Assembly: GCA_027603945.1 (NCBI GenBank)
Contig: JADIIU010000045.1
Coordinates: 1 to 64,000 of the forward strand
Length of the DNA: 64,000 nucleotides
Direction: 5' to 3'
DNA from: Terramyces sp. JEL0728
Taxonomy: Eukaryota; Chytridiomycota; Chytridiomycetes; Rhizophydiales; Terramycetaceae
Part shown: piece after piece, positions 9,477-22,847 of the stretch
Numbering within the stretch: position 1 is the first letter of the stretch
Layout: each line of letters begins with the position of its first letter
Position numbers and translations under genes: made by a program
Notes under the pieces: model-generated
The model's input: the letters and a program-made list of their open reading frames with translations, nothing else
Databases searched by the model: none
Told to the model about the DNA's origin: nothing

Positions 9477-12400
9477 TTAAAGAGTTGTATGGCATAGGGG
9501 ACAGTAGCTGTATGCGGATATTTCACTTTCAATTGCTCGGTGCTTACATACATGGCACATGAAATGGATTGCATCCACAATTGGTCTACCAGAGGTAATG
9601 CACGTAGGGAAGAACATGCTACACGATGGACAAACTTTTTCACTATGATTAATCAATATTACTTTTCTTTCATAGTCCCAAGGCAGTTGGAGCAAACAAT
9701 TAACTCTACCTCTGGATCGTGGGGTTTGTACTTTGTAAAGATTTGCAGTGCGAGATCTTGGTAGTATTGCTGATGAGACCCTTCAATCCCTTCCAATTTG
9801 ATCATGGCTTTGGAGCAAGTCCCATAAAAGCCAGCGTGTAAGGATATCAGGGCGAGAAGACTATAAATCGTTACAGGATCTATAACATCTTCATATTCGC
9901 ACAAATACGTTGCCTAAGGTCAGGAAAGATTACGGTTATAACTGAAGATTCAAGCTGTCCCTGATAGAATTGCTTCTGTGCTAACACGTAAAAGTGGTAA
10001 GCTTCAGCACCTCTCCAAGCATTGTCCAGCACTCTGCTTTCGGCAATGTTTTGCACATCTTCGGCCAGCAATCCGTCTAAGGCTGCCGTAGGCTACTGTA
10101 AGTAATAAATGTACGTTATTTCTGGATGATTTCTGAATACTGTGATATCTTTCGATTTCTAGTGCCCCAAGGACATAGAGCTTCTTTATATCTAGAGCGT
10201 TTTCTTTATTTTTCACTGCTTCCTTTGCAATCTAAATTAGAGCGGATCGAACCTCAAATGTCAATAAAGCACTCTTTTGGCAGTAGTTTGCCTTGCGGTA
10301 GAGCTCAATTGCTTCCTTTCTTTTGTTACTCTTCAGAATGTGAGAAGCATACTTGTTCAAGATATTTTCAATGTCCTTGAACTTGTGCTTTTCCGCAAGC
10401 TCAATTGCTGTGCTCCAAAGATTTAAATGGACGCAAGAGTTGATTGCTCGAGTAACATCCCCCAACTTCATGAAAATGCCAACAGCCTGATCATTTAGGC
10501 CAACAGACAGAAACTTTTCGGCCAAATTCTAAATTAGCAGATATTACCTTTAGTTGTGGGTGGTTTTCAGATAGCCCATTTGCAATTTTTTCGAGGTTGT
10601 CAAAGTCTTCCAACAGGTAGTAGATTTCAATTAGTTTGTCGATGTTGCGTCCTTGAACGTAATACGTAACAGCTTGTGACCACCTCTGGCGGTCGTAGTA
10701 AAAGTCTCCTATTTGATTCCATGCTTTTTCCAACAACAAATCATCACCTCCTCCCCCAGTTTTAATAAGCTGGACTACGCGGAACCAATCGCCCATCCTT
10801 ATTCTAATATCAACAGCCAAGTCTTTTCTATCCATTGCGAGATACATCTTCTCAGCCTCATCAAAGTCCAGGCAATAAGCTGCAATTTCTGCCTTTTTCT
10901 TTGCTGGATCCTACAGTTAGGCATAGATACTTCTAGTTTCTTTAGTCTTTTTATAAATTCTAGACCTTGGTAATCTTGGCACTTGATGAATGCCTTATTG
11001 GCAGCTTCAAAGTTCAGTTGCTGCAAAGCAGCCTCGGCGATAATCTTCCAAAGTTTGGCATGAGGGCGATCCTCTGCAAACTGCATTGCTTCATTTAGCC
11101 CGGCATTGTTTATAATATCTCTTAAATCGCGAAGCCATTTAACTTCGTAATTAACAATATAGCTTTGTTGAGGTGCTTCCGGGTCCAACATAGCATCATC
11201 CAACAATACGGTTTTGATTTGAAGATTTTCAAATCCACAGATATCTACATTAACAAGGATATACATCCTGAACAAGTTAACGGCTCCTCAGGATCTAAAT
11301 TCTTGAAAATATACAACCGGGTTTTTTCCATAATTGAGAATAGCTCTGGATTATCTGTTGCCCATTTTACATCCCATACGTCCTTTCGTTCAAAGTCTAA
11401 AAGGGTACCGCCGTTATACTGGCATTAATTAACACTACCTTTGGGGTAATAACACTTGGGTTTGATGAAATACTAACAGCTGGTTTCTGGAACGGCAGCT
11501 TCTTTTCCAACTCAAACAACTTGAGCACACCATAATTATCCAATATCGAGAGTCTAGTGGAGGTACAATTGAGAGAAAGCGATACTGGCCGAACTGGGAT
11601 GTTGTAAATACTATCCAAAACCAATGATGGAAGCTGGTACTGTAGTAGGGCTCCAGATTGGCGAGCCACAATCAAGACTGTATCGGATGCTGCTATACAA
11701 ATAATTGGGTCGTCGGTCGAAGATCTGGTAATCAAATCTGCAGTCGTTAAAGTTGCTTCGGTGTTGGCTCCGATGGTGACAATATCATCTATGTGGAAAA
11801 CTCTTTCTTTCACATCTTTCTTTAGGAGAGCATCAAACTTGGCCACAGTTTTAGTGTTGGCAAGTAACTTGAGCTGCCAGTGGAACAAAATATCGTCATT
11901 TGCAATCAGGACACTTGATTTAGATATTGCAGTATATTTAGGAGTAAAATCCAAGGTTTTTGACTCTAAAGGAGTTCCAATGGAATTGTAGACGGTTATT
12001 TGAGTTTGTTCTGTTCCTTCATCGCCTTTTGTAGTAATCAAGCAATATTCTCCGGCTGAAGTCATTGATACTAATCTAGCAACGCTTCTGCTATATTTTT
12101 CGTTACTCAAAGTATTCCAGAAAACAACCGAGCAATCAGTCTTATCTTGCTTATTGTATGCATAAACAATAGTGTTTGAAGCGAAAAAAGTCCATCGATA
12201 ATCCGGTCTGATATTGGCAAAATAAATAAAGGAATCAACAGCCAGGGCGATGCGAAGTCCGTCATTTTCCCAGGAAATGGAAGAGATTTTCTTTCCCGGC
12301 ACCTTGATGGATCTTAAAAACTAGTGTTACATAAGGCAATACGTTTCCAAACGGATCCCAGAATTGAACAACGCAGGTTTCTTTTTCTTCGCCTTGATTA

Positions 12401-13335
12401 TTTTTAATATATTGTAATCCTGAAATCGCCAATATTGAGCCATTCACATTCCATTGAAGCTTTGACTGTTTCAAATTTGTATCAATTATTATAGGATCTA
12501 ATGTCAGTTGAGTTTACTTTGATCTTTTTGGTCCCGAAGGATCTGCACTTTGCCATCTTCGTAGCAAACGGCTAGACATGGCACCCTAGGTTGAATGTAA
12601 CCTCTTGATCCGTTGTACCAATGCATAGCAGCAACCTTTACATCGGAATTTGAACAAAAGTTTGAGATTTTAGACTGGAATCAAAAATTGTTTACCACAA
12701 AGGTCCCCAAGTTGTCAAATAGCTGCAAGTTGCCATTGGTTGTTGCAAATAACAAGAATTTACCATCTGGAGACCATTGAACGTGGGCCAGGTTGGTGTT
12801 TTTCACTTCTTTACCCCATATTCGATTCCCATCCACTGAACCCAAAATAACCGCACCTTACAATTAATCCAAAGTACCATCTTCGTAAACTATACAAATT
12901 TTTTGGCCGTTTTTGTTCCATTCCATTCCAGTGACGAGTCCCTCTTACAATTAACTTGCGCTTACTGTTACGGTTGTTTATCATCTCTTCATACCACATT
13001 CCTTTGTACAATATCCAGACAATAATCAAGCCATTTGAATCAGATGTGGTCAATTTTTGGTGTTGCCTGTTCCAAGTAGCAATCATCAAAGAACCATTAT
13101 GACCCTCTAAAGTTTGGTTCATTGAAAGTTGCGAGGTTGGAGCTCCTTTATTCGGTTCCGTTTGCGTCTGTGGTTGATTGTTAGATTCCAGTTTCAAGAC
13201 TTTTAGCAAGCCATCGTCTCCCCCGCAAGCTATCCATCCTTGGTCGTTATTCCAAGCTACAGTTTGAAGATTTGCGCAATTTGGAATTGCAATCTGGTTA
13301 TTTTATCGTACCTTCTTACTCAAGTATATAAACAT
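9477..13335 (-). CDS. IFT121: Intraflagellar transport protein 121 (WDR35), IFT-A complex
   Basis: WDR35/IFT121 is a core IFT-A subunit for retrograde transport and membrane-protein entry in cilia. The spliced protein is 1190 residues (human about 1180). In order: two WD40 propellers (starting [19 protein letters not shown] near residue 70), a TPR-like solenoid (WCEAYHF-type region, [20 protein letters not shown]), and a C-terminal zinc-binding tail with CPSC, CHVC and CPLC. Fourteen introns of 18-22 nt are inferred: 13294-13311, 12944-12965, 12857-12877, 12675-12695, 12498-12517, 12321-12342, 11419-11438, 11245-11264, 10911-10930, 10529-10547, 10232-10252, 10093-10114, 9914-9933 and 9643-9662. 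Each restores the expected family sequence, and the total length divides by three. It strongly implies that the organism makes a flagellum. Confidence 0.95.
13294..13311 (-). other. 18-nt spliceosomal intron (shortest seen here)
   Basis: The intron gtacgataaaataaccag lies after codon 8 of WDR35, between LSKK and IAIPN. It is 18 nt and in phase, but contains an in-frame TAA, so read-through would stop translation. Removing it gives an N-terminus that aligns with the animal protein's start (MFFYLSKKISIPN). The branch-like TAAC ends 3 nt before the acceptor AG. Confidence 0.85.
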
Positions 13336-13557
13336 TGGTCAAACTGGAAAAACGCGCTCAAAACAGAGAATTTTATTAGCCATCGTATGGTAGAGTTGTG
13401 AAAGTAACCCTTTTCGCAAGCAGATTATTTCAGAGTGTTTTTGAAGTGTTCCAAGTTGTGAGCCGGACTAGACCTATCATTTATGTGTAGAAACAGCCAA
13501 CCGGAATCACTCTTAAATCGCTTTACCATCGTGAAGAGGTAGCTAAAAGTCTCGACT

Positions 13558-16264
13558 ATGTCCTCAGAATTAACGCGTACGATTTTGCAAAAATTGATGG
13601 CAACCATTACAACAAAAGATACACCGTCATTATTGTCTCAAAAAGCACACAAACTAGTAGAATCTGTAAATATTTATTCAGAAACGTTAAATTTTTTGGA
13701 AACCCCTTTCTCTTCAAAATTACAGACCACAGCAAATATTGGTGATATAGAGGTTGCCGATTCACGAAAAAGTAGTAATAAGGATGCTCGAGAGAACGAG
13801 AAAAGAGTGAGTGCTAGCAAACCAAATACATCTGCTGTTTTAAAACCAGACGAAAGGAAAGTGCCGCAAAATAAGGACCAAATAGAAGTAACGTACAGCA
13901 GTTCTATTCCGCCAGGGCCAGTGGTTGCTCCAAGGACAGCCAGTATTACATCTGATCTACCACGTTCTGTAAAAGAATCAAAAGTAGATCAGCCAAAAAT
14001 CAGTATATCAAATGCAGAACAGTCAAAGACGAGAAATGCAAATATAGAACAACCAAAGACAAGAAATTCTAATACCGAACAGGCAGAAGCACAAAGAAAC
14101 TCAATCATGAATGATGATAGTAGAACATCTGCAAGTTCGGCAACAAGAAAGGAAGCCACAAGAGTATCAGAATCAATAGCCGGAAAGGAAAATAGAATTG
14201 TTGAGCCCATGATTATCCGATCTGAACCAACAATCATTCAAACTGGCGAACTAAAAATTGTACCTCCGTCCACAGTTGACGATCCGCAATGTAAGCAAGG
14301 ACAAGACAGGTTTTTGGAAACAAACGGAATATTGCTATCAAAAGTCTCATCGATTGAATCAGAACTGTTGTCTATCAAAGAGTCTTCTAAAAAGGAGAGC
14401 ATGGACACAATCAAATCGCAAAACCATGATTTGCTGTTAAAGAACACTAGACAGACATTGGAGATGAAATCATTCATTGATCAGAACAACACGCTTCGAA
14501 AGGAAAACAAAAGGCTATTGGAATTGGAAGCAAACCTGAAAGCAAAAATAATAGAGTTGGAAATGCCCGGCCAAAACGTGGCGATAGTAGATGCTCAGGA
14601 TCAAGTAATTCAAGAGAGGTTAATTCAAAAGCTGGACGAGCATTTAGCTTGGATCAGCGCTAAAAGCACAGAACTGCAAACAATGGCTGATGATTTATTA
14701 CAAACCAACAAGCTTCAAGAGAAGCTGCAGTTGTACACAGAATCATGCACTGTACTAAAGAAATCGATCAGAAATGCAGTCAATGCGCCAAACGTGAAAC
14801 ACTATCTATTGATAAGCGGAGGGCTAGTAGATGCCATTATTACCGATTCCAAAGAAGTATGGCAGAACTATAAGGAAACACGAGAGGTTGATAAAAGAAT
14901 TCTGAAATTAAGCAAGGAGAGTCATCGGATTAGCATTGAAGCCACCGAAACAATTCAAAATCTAACTTCTGCAAATGAGAAACAAGTGACAGAATTGAAA
15001 CAGAATCTAAAAAAAGCTGAATTGAAATTGAAAGCAATGTCAGAAAAATACAAGTTACTAAATAGTGACTACGAAAAACTTGAACAAGATTCCCAAGGTT
15101 TATCCAAGCAAAATCAAGAATTAAAAGTACTGGCAGATCGCCCCCCAGCTCAACCAGAAGTGGTGGTAATTAACAGCTCAGATCAATCAGATCAAACGAA
15201 AAAGGAATTTGAAAAATTAATTGCGACAAACAACCAATACAGACAGTTGATTGACAATTTGAAGGCAACTATATCCGAATGGAAGAGCGAAAATGAACTA
15301 TTGCAAAGCTCATTAAAAGATTTTAAACAGAAATACGAACATTCGGAAGCAGAAAACTTGAAATCGATCAAAAAAATTGGAAATTTAGAGACTTTAGTTG
15401 AAGATGAAAAGCTAAAGAATCAAAAAGCTGGCGAATTATTGAAATCGCTGCAAGCACACCCACCGCCGCAGCCCGTAAAGCAAGAGTCCACTCCAATAGA
15501 CGCTATTTTACAATCGCATTTGCAAGCACTTGATTTGATTATTCAAAAGCCAGCACCGTCATCTTCAAAGAATATTGAAGTCCTGCAACTAAAAGTAAAT
15601 CAACACTTGAAAGCAATCGCAGAAAAAGATGCGCTAATAGCAACTCTGAACCAAAAGCTGGATGGTAATTTTATTTAATCTAGAATCAACATCGCTAATT
15701 GATACATTGGCAAGCAAAAATTCAAAGCTTGCAAACAAGTACTTGGCTCAAAAAGATAAATTTCATATTAGAGAAGAGAAATGGTCGGAAAAGCTCCATG
15801 TTTTGAAAGAGCAGTACCAGGAAATAGAAAGTGAAATTTCTCAGACTGCAAGTATACTTGGAGTATATCAAGAACAATACAATGTTATTAGTGGATTGGT
15901 AGTTAGTGCAACCAGCTCGAACCATCCATATCCATTCTCACAGTTGTTTGTCGGGCTGCATGAAAAGTGTATCGCAATGCAGACCGAACTTAAAGACGCG
16001 CAAGATCAGTTGACAGCAGTTGGCCAAAAATGCGAACATGACAAGGTAGCCTTGCAAAAGGAAAAAGAGGGTAGACATGTGTTGGCGGAAAAGCTGACAC
16101 TGAAAGAAAAGGCACTCGGTGTTTTTGAAAAGAAATTGTCGGACTTGCAAGTAAACTGCGCTCATTTGGAGACAGAGTTGAACGTGGCTATCCAGGAAAA
16201 GCAGAAAGCGAGGGAAATAGTAAAGAGGCTGACCAAAGGAGCTGTAGAATTTTTTTCCCAATAA
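13558..16264 (+). CDS. Large coiled-coil protein, unidentified
   Basis: This 895-residue protein has no catalytic domain that I recognise. The first ~240 residues are polar and probably disordered, with a short degenerate repeat around residues 148-180 (EQSKTRNAN / EQPKTRNSN / EQAEAQRNS). From about residue 260 to the end it is largely coiled coil, broken by a helical insert near 375-440 (YLLISGGLVDAIITDSKEVW). One 19-nt intron, gtaattttatttaatctag at 15665-15683, joins the two halves. It is divergent from WDR35, with 222 bp between starts. A motor-adaptor, golgin or centrosomal role would fit the shape, but nothing proves it. The stop overlaps AATAAA. Confidence 0.7.
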
Positions 16265-16277
16265 AAAGAGTTTTATT
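16260..16277. terminator. Opposed poly(A) signals overlapping two convergent stop codons
   Basis: AATAAA on the + strand at 16260-16265 contains the stop of the coiled-coil gene (16262-16264). TTTATT at 16272-16277 is AATAAA for the minus strand and overlaps the PSMA1 stop (16276-16278). The two 3' ends therefore interlock within about 18 bp. Confidence 0.6.
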
Positions 16278-17079
16278 AAGAGCTTTCCATAACAACATCT
16301 TGAGCGCCGTTAAGCAAGTCAATATATCTAAATTAGCTTATCATTACGGTTGTAGTTGCTCGCCTTCAACAAGTGTGAAATCTTGGCCTACCCCTACGAA
16401 AGCGACACTGCAGTTTTCAATTGTTAATGTCTTGTCTGATTGCAGAGTATCTCTTAGGGATTTTAATCCATGAGTAACTAATCCTTCCAAAGAAGCTGCT
16501 ATTAACAATAAATACCTTCTTTGAATGACTCAAAGTGGTTTTCAAGATATGTTTTTGCAGACTGTGAACGAGCACCGATTGAATATGCAGCGTAATCAAA
16601 GTAGTTTCCAGATGGTGAACATTCGAATAATCTTGGCCCATTTTCATCCACTCCAATTACCAATAATCCAACTCCATAAGGTCTTCTTCCGTATCTTTGA
16701 GTGTTGATTTGCGCTTCTACCATTAATATGAGTTACTATCGCCGACAGCAGATACTATTCTAGTGATTGGCAATAATCTATTGTACACCATTCTGGATCT
16801 CATTGTAAGAGTTCTCATGTAGTTTGAAAGTACTCTGGCATCAGATACTAGGCCAGCATATGCAACACCAACATGTTTATCAATTTTTACAATCTTTTTT
16901 TGGTAGGAAGCTAATTCGCTTGATGATCTTTTTAGTGCTACTACAACTGCGTGTGTTTTTGATGTAAGTCCGACTGTTGCTGATCCTTGTTTGACTGCTT
17001 CCATTGCGTATTCTACTTGGTGAATCCTTCCTTGTGGGGACCAAGTGGTATTATCTCCGTCATATTGATTACGAAACAT
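16276..17079 (-). CDS. PSMA1: 20S proteasome subunit alpha-6
   Basis: An alpha subunit of the 20S core particle (yeast Pre5). The N-terminus [19 protein letters not shown] with [17 protein letters not shown] is diagnostic of the alpha-6 type. Later motifs are [18 protein letters not shown] and [14 protein letters not shown]. Introns are 16717-16736, 16496-16515 and 16328-16347, each 20 nt. The second has tandem acceptors (AGCAG); the distal one gives the gap-free alignment [14 protein letters not shown]. The product is 247 residues, slightly shorter than animal proteins, which have a longer acidic tail. Complete and probably functional. Confidence 0.95.
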
Positions 17080-17356
17080 TTTCTGAAGATTTCGAAATCT
17101 TTGAACAAGGGTTTTTCTTGTGTGGCTTGCTGCAATATTTGACAGGAAAGTTGATGGGTAAGTGCTCTAGTGATTATTTCCCTGATAATCAACCTGCTGA
17201 TTGGTTTAATTGACTTATTTGCATTGAGGAACAAAGGCACTTGCAAGGTGAGCCATCAGGAAGATGCCCTTGTTTGATTGCTCAAAGCTTCTTATGCTGC
17301 AAGCTAACAAAGCAAGAACAAGGAGCGAACAAGGCAGTTAAACTTTTCTTTAAAAA

Positions 17357-17611
17357 ATGCAGGAAAGAAAAAAGAGGAGAATAGAACTAGAGATCCCATG
17401 CCCACACTGCCATACAGTCAATTCAACTCTGAATTGCTTGGCTTGCGGCTTTTCGATTGATTTGCCTGGCAATGAGGTTGAATTGGAATGGCAGCGCCAT
17501 TCTCTACTCCATAAATGCCCTTTGAAACTTCAATTGCAGCTAATTGATGACGTACTGGTATGCAGATGTAGTTGCGGCTATTTTGAAGTAATGCTTGTGA
17601 ATGCTCTGTAG
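17357..17611 (+). CDS. Small zinc-ribbon protein, RPA-interacting protein C-terminal domain-like
   Basis: This 84-residue protein has a basic start (MQERKKRRIELEIP) and Cys/His pairs CPHC, CLAC, HKC and CRCSC. The order and spacing, with RHSLLHKCPLKLQLQ before the last Cys group and ending in FEVML, resemble the C-terminal zinc domain of RPA-interacting protein (RPAIN), which carries replication protein A into the nucleus. The usual N-terminal helical domain is not visible; an upstream exon cannot be excluded. Intronless as written. It is divergent from PSMA1 with a 277 bp spacer. Confidence 0.5.
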   Translation: MQERKKRRIELEIPCPHCHTVNSTLNCLACGFSIDLPGNEVELEWQRHSLLHKCPLKLQLQLIDDVLVCRCSCGYFEVMLVNAL

Positions 17612-18309
17612 TCCTGGATATGTTGGACTTTAAAAAGCATCGCAGCGCTCTTGTACTCCCAATAATCCACTAATTTAATCCAAATATAATCCATTTATAA
17701 AATTACAATTTTATTCCCTTCATCCTGATCCATGCTCTCCTAAATAACACTTGTGCAGTCCCTTGAAAGATCCCACTTAGAAATGGAAATAGGAGCCAGT
17801 CTCTAAACTATCGTTAATTCATGATTACTATAGCTACTGGTGCTTGTATAGCAAGTGGATGCTGTAGTTTTATTTCCCCCATTATTTTTAAAGTGAAAAA
17901 TGAAATCTGGAATCAGGATAAACCATGTAGTTACAATACGTGAGCCTTAGGATTCGCAAGCCGATATTCAGCTCAGTTGATATCCAACGATTTTTGGGAC
18001 CGTCTAATCTGAATTTCGAATCATGCTTTCTGAAAAAGTTCCAAACAAGAAATCATTCTCAGCTACCTTAAGCGTGTGTTTGGCTCATCTACTGTCATTT
18101 CCTTTTTGGTGTAACCTCGTGGCATTACCACAACAATGAAGCCTAATATATGGGCAATTCCAACTCTTTAATAATATGACAAATTTCTGGATCGTTAGAT
18201 TCAATCTAATCACTTGTTTCGCTTTTTTATTCAGTTCGGCCCAATGAAACCGCTGTGGTGCCGAAAAGGGAATTTGAAAGTATGTCAAGCCCAAAAAAAA
18301 CTTACTCAA
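17612..18309. other. Intergenic, no gene seen
   Basis: About 700 bp between the small zinc protein and the oxidoreductase gene. I found no open frame with family resemblance, no intron-like strings joining short frames, and no tRNA. It is one of the longest empty stretches here and presumably contains the promoter of the oxidoreductase. Confidence 0.45.
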
Positions 18310-21005
18310 ATGAAGTTAATACCACTGTTAATTTCGACAGTTGTTGGAAACGGGAATATTGGCCCGCTCGGTACACCTTCAGGAAATTATCAATATACTA
18401 CTACATTATACAAAGACACTGATGCTCAAGTGACATTCAAATGGACAACAACCACAACTGAGTTCCAAGGAAGATTGACGCTGACATCCAGTACACCACT
18501 GCATTATTCATGGGTTGCCCTTGGATTTGGACCAGGAATGTTGAACGCACAAATGATTGTCTGCCATAACCTGGGGAATTCGTCAGTTTCCTTCCATGAA
18601 CATTATTCTGATACTAGCTATGCGCCGCCTTTGGATGTGGAATCGAATTCTATCACAAGGACTTTAACCAGTCAAGCTACCACAAATGTGCAAGATTGCG
18701 CTTTTACAAGGCCGTTGATGCCAAATGACAATATGCATGTCAATATAGATCCAAACAGCCCAATGACAATGATTTGGGCTTTTAATCCTCAGAGTGGAAT
18801 GAATTATAAAGGAAAATGGTTCACGCATCATTCAACAACAGGGAGAGGAGCAATGAATGTCATACTAGCAAAAGGCGCTGCCATTCCTACTGCTACTGTT
18901 TCATTTACAATGAAGCAGATTCACGGGTTTGGTATGATGGCTACCTGGCTGGTATTGCTTCCATTCGGCGCTTTCTACGCTAGATACTGCAAATCAATCG
19001 CCGGATGGTTGGTTATGAAAGTTATTGTTCAAAGTACTGGTATAATTGCACTGGTTACATTTATTGTTGTCGTTGCATTTAGCGGAATACCATTCGAGCC
19101 ATCGCGACCACATACGGTATTTGGAATTACAATTGCTTCTGTTGTTGGTGTGCAAGTGGTGCTAGGGTTTATGAGTTTGATGGGTCTGTCAAATGAAGGC
19201 GCTAGCCAATATAGAGATGTTTCCAGGTTTCTGCACAGGATATCTGGATTCTTACTCTTGATTAGTGCCAGTGTGCAGATTGGTTTAGGGATCAACCTGT
19301 TATATCCCGTTTGGTAATTATCTTTAACGACAGGGAACCTCGCGAAATATTGCCTTGGGTTATTTACGCGGCTTTACTAGGAATCTGGCTACTGCTGTTT
19401 ATCGGTGCCGAAATTTACTTTAAAGTGTATGTAGTCAGAAAAGATCAAGGCTATTCCAAAGTATTACAAACCACTCAGCCAATCATGAATTTGGAAAAAC
19501 TCTCTGTACAAGAAGGCACCAAAACCTCTTTCACTTGGGCTACGTTGGACAAAGCCATTTTGGATGGAAAGTTGTACGTTGTAGCCAATGGCAAATATGT
19601 CTATGATATTTCACAGTGGATCAAATCACATCCCGGTGGTCAAATTATCTTGCAATCTGTTGCTGGTACTGATATCAGTAATGACTATTTCCACGAATCT
19701 GGGTATGACGCTGAAGAATTTGTTCCTCAAAAAGTAGCTCCGTCTCAGCATAAAGGAGGTGGCCAGGGGATCACTGAACTTACCCATCAAGATATCTTGA
19801 AAGCAAGAAAAAGGTCAATCAATTCTCTGCAATCTTACAGAATGACCACGATCAACGGATTCCATCTACCGGTATTTAATGAACAAGACTGGACCTATAT
19901 ACAAAGAGCAAGAAGAACGCATGTCCATACAAGATTGGCAGTACAAAAGTTGGCTTCGCTGTGTGTTGGTGAAATTCGCCAAGATTATACGCCTTACAGC
20001 GCCAGTGAAAACCAGGGCAATCAGATTGGACGGCCATTCGACCCATCTGAATACAGAAGATATGCATTGACCAAAGTGTCGAATGAAACCCCGCAAGGTG
20101 CTCAAAAGGGATACTTTCGGTTTAGATTCTGCATTCTTTTCCCATACGATATCCGTGACAACCAACCAATCAATTTCTTGCCTGGACAAGCCATTGAAAT
20201 ACAAGTTAGAATTAATGGTGAGCGCATTTCACGGTTCTATACTCCTATTTCGGGAGACTTGAATGCTTTCGAAGTGTTGATCAAGATTGAACCTAATGGT
20301 GCAATGTGCCAATACCTCATTGGTCAACAAGCCGGAGATCGCCAATTCAAAATACGAGGGCCATTTGGAAATAGTTTATTGCCTCCTCCTGAAAACTTTT
20401 ATAGAGGGGATTTCTTCCCAGAGACTCTATTCTTCTTTGCTGGTGGATCTGGAATCACACCATTCATTCAGTTAATCAACCATTTGTATTTATCAACTAG
20501 AACAACTTTAAAAGTAATTGTTGGTTAACTATAGGTTGTGCAAGACTATGAAGCCACACTATCTGATGAACTGACCATTTCTGTTGGAGATTATGTTCAA
20601 ATTATACACCATTACTATGATGGATGGTAGCCTTTTGATAATACTAGGTGTTATGGTATCAATCTAGCAAACAATCGCGAAGGAGCTTTCCCAGTTGGCT
20701 GTACATTACCTACTGCTCCAGTAAACGTAATCCTGTTCAATATCTCTGACGGAAACGAAACCATGGGAAGTAATGTAATAGAAGGAGCACAATTGGCATT
20801 CCCACAGCTAATAACTGCTTATAGACTAACTTCACGATCACTAGTTGGCGACAGAATCATGCCGATTCTTTCGAGTTATTCACGAAACCTGCAAGTTGTG
20901 GTCTGTGGTCCAAATGGAATGAACTCTGCTGTTGTCGACTTGCTATCTGAATACCGCGGACCATGGAACGACAATCTTCGTATTTTGGGTGGTGAATCAT
21001 GGTAG
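18310..21005 (+). CDS. DOMON-cytochrome b561-cytochrome b5-flavin reductase with inserted SH3 domain
   Basis: This 877-residue membrane oxidoreductase combines, in order, a short signal peptide (MKLIPLLISTVVGNGN), a DOMON domain (to about 150), a b561-type helix bundle with conserved His (KQIHGFGMM, HRISGFLLL; about 200-335), a further TM, cytochrome b5 (HPGG near 432, second ligand in DYFHES), an FAD-binding barrel (RFYTPIS near 634) and an NAD-binding half (GGSGITPF near 705, CGPNGM near 845). An SH3 domain (DYEATLSDELTISVGDYVQI, DGWCYG, GAFPVGC; about 728-780) interrupts the NAD-binding half. Introns are 19314-19333, 20514-20534 and 20627-20647. Predicted role: transmembrane electron transfer (ferric or ascorbate-type reduction). 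The start 18310 is chosen for the signal peptide. Confidence 0.85.
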
Positions 21006-21053
21006 CAGAAAGTCTCATACCTGTCTAAATAGCACAACAATTTACTATATATT

Positions 21054-22376
<1,323 letters not shown>

Positions 22377-22395
22377 CGATCAAAAAGTTAAAACA

Positions 22396-22847
22396 ATGGG
22401 TGTCAATGCGCGTGCAAAATGTCAACCAACGCTGTTCACTAGGGATAAGTACACTATGCTGAATTGGATTGCTAGAGTATTCCTTGGCGTGGCAACGCCT
22501 TTGAACAGCCAGCAGGACAACGCGAGCAACTTGTCGCTTGCATCAAATGTATGGCTAAATATTACTAGGTCCAATTTATGCCGTATTTGCTCTGGAGCTC
22601 TTTCGAGCGCATTGGGGAACCGATAAAAGTTACCCAAAAAATGAACAAGCTTTCTTCCGAATTTGACTTTCTAAATTACAAGCGCTACCTGCTTTACACT
22701 AAAACACACAAGAAAATAGTTGGTCCGATATCCGCTACAAACGGCGCCGATTTGCTAGCTCGGTTTAAATTGAATTGCTCGGACGACTTGTACGCCAAGG
22801 TTTGCCAGACCGATGGGAAAGTTTTAGTTGACTGGGCGCTAGTATAA
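22396..22847 (+). CDS. Hypothetical protein, one 20-nt intron
   Basis: I do not recognise this 143-residue protein. The second exon is the more convincing part, mixing hydrophobic and charged segments (MPYLLWSSFERIGEPIKV, then KRYLLYTKTHKKIVGPI and a DLYAKVCQTDGKVLVDWALV end). An intron gtatggctaaatattactag at 22549-22568 links it to an upstream frame starting at 22396 and keeps total length divisible by three. Translation could instead start at the ATG at 22578, giving 89 residues. The stop is followed by an overlapping AATAAA. The start is 19 bp from that of the GCK-III kinase on the other strand. Confidence 0.45.
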
